Source: Eudorina sp. 2006-703-Eu-15
Lineage: Eukaryota > Chlorophyta > Chlorophyceae > Chlamydomonadales > Volvocaceae
Length of the DNA stretch: 64,000 bases
Direction: 5' to 3'
Assembly (NCBI GenBank): GCA_003117195.1
Contig: BDSI01000047.1
Span: 806,501 to 870,500, forward strand
Within the stretch, counting starts at the first letter, position 1, and every line of letters begins with the position of its first letter. Shown here piece after piece: positions 48,667 to 64,000 of the stretch. The notes below the pieces were generated by a model that made no database searches, was not told the DNA's origin, and saw nothing but the letters and a program-made list of their open reading frames with translations. Position numbers and translations under genes: made by a program.

Positions 48667-49491
48667 ATGGCGGAAAACGAGGACCGAGCTCAGTCAATTG
48701 ACGACATTATTTCGAATCGTCAGAAGCGATTGACCTCGCTGGCACAGAATGCAGCAGTGAAGGCAGTTATGGAGAAACTGAAGGAGGACCCGGGTGCGAT
48801 CCTTGAGGAGGCGGAGGAAAAACCATACAATGCTTTTTTGGCAGCGGAACAGAAGCTAGCCGAGGCCAACCAGCTCCAACGGCAGCGCGCATCGCCGGAA
48901 ATCCCGCCAAAACGCCACCGGGAGGAGCTTCCCTTTTACAAGTGCGACTTCGGTGTCAGTGAGGGGAAGACCAACAAATCCCTGTTGGGCCAGCGCGACA
49001 AGCTGGTCGACCTATGGAACTCGCTGCAAGATGTCAAGGACGCCGTAGCGGACTTGAAGGAGGCTGCGGCGCAGGAGCGCCCCACCAAAATGAAGAAGGT
49101 GGAGGAGGCCATTGCCGAGGGTGAGAAGGCCTTCGTGGGAGCGGCTAAGGACCTAGTGGTAGCCTATAACCACGGCTGGGAGGTGGTCAAGGGGCTCCAA
49201 GGGGCTGCGTACGCGCAAACCGAGGAGGAGCAGAAGAAGCTGAAAGCGGCTATCAAGGCGGCTGAATTGACCGCGAAGTCCAGCAAGGGCAAGGGCAAGG
49301 CCAAATTTAAGTCTGGGGGAACGGGAGGATCTTCGTCAGGAAGCTTTGGGGGCGCGCAGCAGTCGCAGGGCGTGGGTGTGGGGATCCGGCGGGTGCAGCA
49401 AGCGGCCGCGCCGCAGGCTCCGCCTCCGCGTTACTGTTATTCGTGCGGCGTCGCGGGGCACTTCTCGAAGGAGTGCCCCAATAAGAAGTAA
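48667..49491 (+). CDS. Gag-like protein of DIRS element, CCHC zinc knuckle
   Basis: 274 residues from the ATG at 48667. Charged, helical and Lys/Glu/Ala-rich through most of its length, then a Gly/Ser/Gln-rich stretch and a C-terminal CCHC knuckle (CYSCGVAGHFSKEC), the RNA-binding motif of retroelement nucleocapsids. It is the first gene of the DIRS cassette and is intact, unlike the downstream frames. No matching Gag family was named; the role rests on the knuckle and position. Confidence 0.8.
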   Translation: MAENEDRAQSIDDIISNRQKRLTSLAQNAAVKAVMEKLKEDPGAILEEAEEKPYNAFLAAEQKLAEANQLQRQRASPEIPPKRHREELPFYKCDFGVSEGKTNKSLLGQRDKLVDLWNSLQDVKDAVADLKEAAAQERPTKMKKVEEAIAEGEKAFVGAAKDLVVAYNHGWEVVKGLQGAAYAQTEEEQKKLKAAIKAAELTAKSSKGKGKAKFKSGGTGGSSSGSFGGAQQSQGVGVGIRRVQQAAAPQAPPPRYCYSCGVAGHFSKECPNKK

Positions 49492-49710
49492 TGGAGGGAA
49501 GGTGGACGTACGGGGGGTCACCGCAGCATGCTCAGGCGGTGGGTGCGTGGTGCGGTCGCCGGGATCACGGCAGCAGCCGTCAGGATCTCACGGCGGAGAA
49601 CCGTAGCGAATGAACGGACGTTCGGAAACCGTGGACAAGGGCAGGAAGCCCAGTGACCGGTCAGGCTGCAGCCTACCGTTGGCCCAAAGAGGCTTTGGCC
49701 CACAGAGGCA

Positions 49711-51806
49711 GTGAGGACAGTGCGACAGCACTTGTCTGTGAGACGTGGAACGTCTGAAGGCCCGTGGTGTCGGTTGCCTTCCGATCTTGTAACCGCAGAT
49801 TACCTGTGGGAGGAAGGAAATGATGCACGCGAAAGCGAGGGGGCCGACGCGGCAGCGTCTGGGCAGATCAACGCCCGTAAGGAGTTCTGGCTCAAGAATA
49901 TCTGTGCCAGCAAGTGGACAAGGCGGTGGGTGAAGAACGGCTTCCCCCTGGTTTGGGAGGATGCGAAGAACCCCGCCCCACGGCGACAACAGCCAAACCA
50001 CCCAGGGTCGAAGGAGCACGCAGAGTACATGGATGCGACTCTTGCAGAGTTTCTGGCAGCAGGGGCAGCCCGGGAGTGGGAGGGGCCGTTACCCCCTAAG
50101 TGCGTGTTGCCGCTCAACGTCATCCCCAAGAAGCAGCTGGGAAAGTTTAGGGTCCTGTTGGACGGCCGGCATGTGAATAAGTCCTTGCACTGCCCAAAGT
50201 TTAAGTACGAACGTTTGGCAGATCTGGAGGCCCTGATGCGACCGGGGGACCTCATGGTAGGCATCGACCTGACCAACTCGTACTGGCAGCTTCGGATGAA
50301 CGATGCGGCGCATGAGTATTTGGGTTTTGAGTGGCGAGGGAAGTACTACGTCTTCACGGTGTTGCCGTTCGGTTTGAAATCAGCACCTTGGGGCTTCTCG
50401 AAGCTGATGCGGGAGTTCTGCGCGTATTTGCGGCACAAGGGTTTCCGGGTCTTGAACTACCTGGACGACTTCTTGTTTTTGCTTGGGGGGACCAAGCAGG
50501 CGCGGTGCAGCAGCGGGAGGCCCTCCTGGAGGAGTTCTGCAAGGCGGGACTCGGGGTGAACCTCAGCAAAAGTCAGCTAGTTCCAGTCACCGAGATTCGC
50601 TGTCTTGGGTTCGTGATTAACTCGGTGACGATGACCTTCACCATCCCGGAAGACCGGTGGGAGGCGTTCCAGCTTCCAGGAGGCTGTGCAGGCCGTTAAG
50701 GGCAGGGAGTCCGTGCCCGCGCGGGCAATGGCCAGGGTAATTGGCCACGCGGTCAGCATGCAGCTGGTGATGGGGGCGCTCGCTCGCCTGTTCACCCGGG
50801 CATGTGAAGCCTCTCTAAGGGAAAAAGAGGGCTGGAACGGTGACGTGATAGTCACGGAGGGAGTGAGGGAGGAGTTGTGCTTCTGGGAGGGGCTGCCACG
50901 GGAAGCCCTGGCAGCCCCAATAGTGAGGCTGGCCGGCACGGCAGCAGTCGAGGTCCGGACGGACGCCAGCGACTTCGCTTGGGCGGGGGTCATGGCGGGT
51001 CAGGCGGTGGCCCACGGTTACCTGTCCCCGGAGGAGAGGAAGGAATCGTCCGCCATGCGGGAGATGCTTGCGTTGCTGTACACGCTGCAAGCCCTGGAGG
51101 GTCGGCTTCGGGGCAAGAGGGTGCACGTCCTGACGGACAGTACCAACGCGCGATCCATTGCGACGAAGGGGAGCAAGGGGGCCCACTTGCAGGCGATCGC
51201 GCTAAAGTGTTCTGGTGGTGCAAAGCCGCCCGGGTGCAACTGTCGGTCGCGTGGATTCCAAGGGAGCAGAACGAGGTGGCGGATTTCTTCAGCAAGATCC
51301 GGGAGAGCTGCGACTGGCAGCTGCTGCCGGAGTTGTTCCGGCAGCTGGACACCCGTTGGGGTCCGCACACCGTGGATCGTTTCGCGTCGGACCGTAACAC
51401 ACAGCTGCGGCGCTTCAATTCGCTGTTTCACTGCCCGGGGGCAGAGGCGGTGGATTGCTTCGCGCAGCAGTGGGCGGGGGAGAACAACTGGTGTAACCCC
51501 CCATTCGCGTTGATAGGCCGGTTATGGCGTTTCCTGGAGGAGCAGAGGGCGGTAGCCACGGTGATTATCCCGGTGTGGCCGTCGGCGGTATGGTGGCCGT
51601 TGTTGTGCCCCGCCGAGGGCCGGTGGTCCCCAGCGGTAGTGGGCGCGGTGGCCCTGCCGGGGGCAGCGGAATTGTTTCGGTCGGGCCCGGCGTCTGGGAA
51701 CCGGGAAGCAGCGGGTGCGCCGAGGTGGAGGGTCATGGCCCTACGGGTCTCGTTCCGGGGCGAATGGGCACGCCGCCGGACCCTGCCGGGCCCGACGTTG
51801 TCCTGA
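49711..51806 (+). pseudogene. DIRS reverse transcriptase / RNase H, frameshifted
   Basis: Reverse transcriptase copies the element's RNA to DNA; RNase H removes the RNA strand. The first frame (49711-50559) shows LNVIPKKQLGKFRVLLDGR, DLTNSYWQLRM, LPFGLKSAPWGFSKLM and the catalytic YLDD (50458-50469). The reading then moves to a second frame near 50500 (one base missing), a third near 50674 (a 7-bp partial duplication, ttccag repeated), and a fourth near 51215 (one base missing). The third frame has an RNase H segment (EVRTDASDFAWAGVMAG, HVLTDSTNARSI). The fourth has the DIRS-type tail (DRFASDRNTQLRRFNS, GENNWCNPPFALIGR). As read it cannot make one protein. Decay and sequencing error are both possible. 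Confidence 0.85.
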
Positions 51807-52863
51807 AACAACCCCTCCCGACCCCGACCACAGAGTCGCACGCCGGCCCCTGCGGACGGGGCACGCAGTTGCCAGTCCACCCCGCGCACGCGGGGCTGTG
51901 GAAAGCGACACAGCGGATGATGCTGGGCTCTCGCGCGCAGTCCTCACTGGCGCAGTACCACGGCTCGTGGGCGGCGTTCTGCAAGTTTTGCGCGGAGGGG
52001 CAGTACACGGCCCTGCCCGCGCATCCAGCAGCGGTGGCCATGTTCCTGACGTTGGTGGCGCAGTCGGCCGCGTCATACGCGGTGGTCAAAACTGCCAGCG
52101 CCGCCATTTTCACGCACCACGAACTGGCGGGCGTCACGGTGCCGCCTACGAAGCACGTCCTCTGTAAGAACGTGCGGGCGGCGGCCAAGCGGCAGCTCGG
52201 GTTACTGGTGCGGAACCGGAAGGAGCCCCTAACGTTGGAGGAAGTGACGGCGATCGCACGCATGCTGTTGGAGGGCACGCCGCGCACGCACGAGATCATG
52301 ATTGCGGCGTATGTGATGGTGTGCTTTGCGGGGTTCCTGCGGTATGATGACGCGCAGCGCCTCCTGGTGCGGGACACGCGCTTGGGGCCAGACCAGGTAG
52401 AGCTGTTTCTGAGTCAGCGCAAAAACGACCAGTTCCGGGAGGGGAACGTGGTGGTCATCAGAGCGGGTACCTCGGAGGTGTGCCCGGTGGCGCTACTGCG
52501 GCGCTATTTGGCGTCGGCCGCGTGGGCACCGGAAGACCCACTCTTCCGGGACTGGGATGGGCACAAGGCGCGAAACCGCGGGGCGCCGTCCGTGTTCCTG
52601 CCGCGGCCCGTCGCGTACGGCAAAATGCGCGGGGTGGTCCTGTCGTACGTGGCCAAGGTTCAAGGGGTCCCCAAGGATGTGGCCCAGGCGCGCTTTGGGC
52701 TGCACAGTCTGCGCTCGGGGGGGTGTCGGCGGTGGCGGCGCGGGGAGTGGACGAGCGCCTGTTTCAGGCCCATGGGGGCTGGCGCTCACGGGAGGCGATG
52801 CTGCCGTACCTGAAGGATTCGCAGGAGGCGCGGAGGGGCGTTACCGGGGTGTTGGAGTACTGA
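51524..52863 (+). pseudogene. DIRS tyrosine recombinase, single frameshift
   Basis: Tyrosine recombinases integrate DIRS elements through a circular intermediate instead of a DDE integrase. The frame opens at ATG 51524 and overlaps the end of the RT/RNase H frame, as is usual in DIRS elements. The SAM-like region (about 51900-52200) is followed by the catalytic domain: Arg in GFLRYDD, His-x-x-Arg in LHSLRSGG (52700-52720), then, after a lost base in a 7-G run (52717-52723), HGGW and the nucleophile Tyr in MLPYLKDS in another frame up to 52863. All catalytic residues are present across the two frames. Confidence 0.85.
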
Positions 52864-52889
52864 CGGCTCCCCCCGTAATAATTGAAGGT

Positions 52890-52916
52890 TCGGTGCGTCC
52901 TCGCCCTTCTCCGGCC
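52890..52916 (+). repeat. 27-bp direct repeat, right copy (DIRS)
   Basis: Exact copy of 48637-48663, located 27 nt after the recombinase stop. GTATCT motifs like those in the 41695-41932 element follow from about 52983 to the right end. Confidence 0.7.
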
Positions 52917-53329
52917 CTGCATTGTTTATTATCGCCCCGGTGGGGCTCTAGCGGTGTAATGGAGTCTTTGCAGAAAACGCTGAAAGTATCTGTCTATGGA
53001 GAGATATTCCCGGCTGGAAACGACTCAAGGTATCTACAGAGATCTGTATACCCGGGTACACTAAGGGGTGTGAACACATACTACTAAACGATTTGCACTA
53101 TATGTGCAATCTCTGTTTCAGACTTCATCATCTGGTGGTATTCGACCCTACCTGAGCGGGAGATAGATTCGGACTGACCATCTGAACGCCCGAGTATCTG
53201 TCAATGGGGAAATGTCATGGTCCCATGTGGGCATCGAAGTATCTTATTCGTAATTTTTTTAGGAATAAAAGTACCTAACAATTCCCCCATTTTATATATT
53301 TTTATCTTAAGAGCTAGCCACGCACCCTG

Positions 53330-54698
53330 ATGTGGGCAACTCAATCGTCCCGTTTGGACGGTAGTAGTCGCAGGATTGCCTCTCCTGGAAACCGCTTCAT
53401 CCGTCATCCTCGCCGAATAATCAATTATATGGGAGGGGCCCGGGATTCGTTGTGTATGTATCTATGTGTGCAATATCATAGGATTGGCAAACTTAAAGCC
53501 ACCCACTGATGATAACGGATGCATGTATTATGACATGTTGCTGCACGGTTAGCACGGTCGCCTGGGTTACTTGCTTGTTTGCTTTAGGAAACCGCGAAGG
53601 TAAGCGGCGAAAAGACATGCACACGCACACACATACAGTCACACACATATAACTGCACCGCGCGTGCCAGACATTTGGAAGGTAGCTAGGGACGTACGCT
53701 TTCCGGACAATCGAAGATCGCGTACTTCACGCACAAGTCCGAGCCAGCAGGTAGTAGAAGCGGTAACATACAGCAAGCGGTCGAGTAAATGTACGTATGT
53801 ATGCAATATACTGCATGTGTTTGATTGGATGCAGCCGGTGACGAAGCGCCAAGCACCCTGCGCTGATCGATCGGTTATAAGCTAGATAGAACGAACACCG
53901 TCCACCTGTGATCCGAAACGCGCTACAGTGGGGCCGGTGCGCAGGACCGACAACGGCCGACCGCATCCGAGGCATCGAACGACACGTAACATACGAACCT
54001 GCATGAAATACATGAAACTATAATAAGCGAGATGTAGAGCACCTTATCGCGGCGACGGATGGACGAATCGATCTATCGATGCATGGACGGCGGGAATTAT
54101 TTATGATTACTGTAATTGCGGATGAGAACGTGCTAAGCCCATCTCTGCAAACCTTCGCTCGCTAATGAAGACGTACCGAATGGACTTTACAGACGGAGAC
54201 TTTATTTTACGTGCGTTCGCCCAAACGAGGCCCGGCGCCCCCCTGCCTTCCGCATTATCCGCATCGTAAAGAAGACGACCCAGATCGAATTAACAAAAAT
54301 GCTTCAAATACAGCCACCAAGAAGGTGCATTCTATTAATAATGACGGATGTTACACTCGCGGTTCATCGATGACAGCCGCAGCTTCCTCACCACACACTG
54401 CAGAAACGAAACTGCGCCATCATGGTGCATCGCACAGGCTCCGCAAGTGAACCAAAACACACCCCACACCCACTTTACCAGGGAGCCACCCCCTTCCTGA
54501 GGACCAGCCGCCGTAGCCAGGGTTAAGGCCCGTGAGCAGATGAGCTCGATCTGACATGCATGTGCCAGGAATAACATTACAGAATAATGAGGCCAAATTA
54601 AGCAACGCCATGCGTAGCACATTAGTGTGCAACTACTGCGTGGCAGTGATGATATCCCAAGGTATATTAAGGTTGTCAACGCAAAGCTGGATGGTACA
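53330..54698. other. Spacer between composite element and gene B 3' end
   Basis: About 1.4 kb without a recognised gene; includes the gene B 3' untranslated region. Confidence 0.5.
54577..54581 (-). promoter_or_regulatory. Candidate TGTAA poly(A) signal for gene B
   Basis: TTACA on the plus strand (TGTAA on the gene strand), about 120 nt downstream of the gene B stop. Another lies at 54351-54355. Confidence 0.45.

Positions 54699-64000
<9,302 letters not shown>

Larger units (their letters stand above)
48359..53329 (+). mobile_element. Composite: DIRS-type retroelement genes inside hAT-like ends
   Basis: The left end CAGGGTGGCTATCTTA (48359) and the right end (...TATCTTAAGAGCTAGCC..., to 53329) are inverted repeats like those of 41695-41932. 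The octamer atgtgggc flanks both sides (48351-48358 and 53330-53337). Inside are a gag-like gene, a reverse transcriptase/RNase H frame and a tyrosine recombinase frame, the gene set of DIRS/PAT elements. DIRS elements normally make no target duplication, so the simplest reading is a DIRS element nested in a hAT-like element. The coding part is frameshifted. Confidence 0.8.

Overview
The window is nuclear DNA of a eukaryote, most likely a green alga of the Chlamydomonadales (volvocine lineage). Reasons: GC-rich, intron-dense genes with GT-AG introns; a protein that reads like Chlamydomonas PF20 from end to end; and TGTAA motifs downstream of genes, the usual algal poly(A) signal. No prokaryotic gene organisation, rRNA, tRNA or CRISPR array was seen.

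Layout. 1-4044: no gene; LINE-like repeat fragments at 1895-3190. 4045-10335 (+): PF20/SPAG16, an axonemal central-pair WD40 protein, 12 exons, 604 codons. 11638-19111 (+): NOT3/NOT5 subunit of the CCR4-NOT deadenylase complex, 15 exons, about 845 codons. 19112-21237: no gene. 21238-45272 (+): a very large gene ('gene A', at least 45 exons, about 1,640 residues). It encodes a secreted papain-family (C1A) cysteine protease whose prodomain and catalytic domain sit behind about seven ricin-B-like lectin repeats. 45273-54698: a transposon-rich spacer. It holds a LINE-like copy split by a 506-bp hAT-like element, then a 4,971-bp composite in which DIRS-type genes (gag, reverse transcriptase/RNase H, tyrosine recombinase) lie between hAT-like ends flanked by a perfect 8-bp target duplication. 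54699 to beyond 64000 (-): 'gene B', a convergent paralogue of gene A; its 5' part lies outside the window.

Genes A and B are the most interesting part. Their last eight coding exons have identical lengths (332, 49, 75, 94, 190, 86, 27, 136 nt). The lectin part is built from a repeated five-exon cassette with a fixed intron-phase pattern. Some exon/intron patches are nearly identical between the two genes while neighbouring exons have diverged, which suggests gene conversion between inverted copies. Both keep the Cys/His/Asn catalytic residues and the oxyanion-hole Gln.

Composition changes near 20.3 kb: the left third is GC-rich, while the right two-thirds is AT-richer, full of GTAC- and GCATGC-type palindromes, and carries long simple repeats (2-kb ACTCT array, TA and GA tracts). 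The exon models were built by eye from splice consensus, reading-frame continuity and family resemblance, without alignment software.
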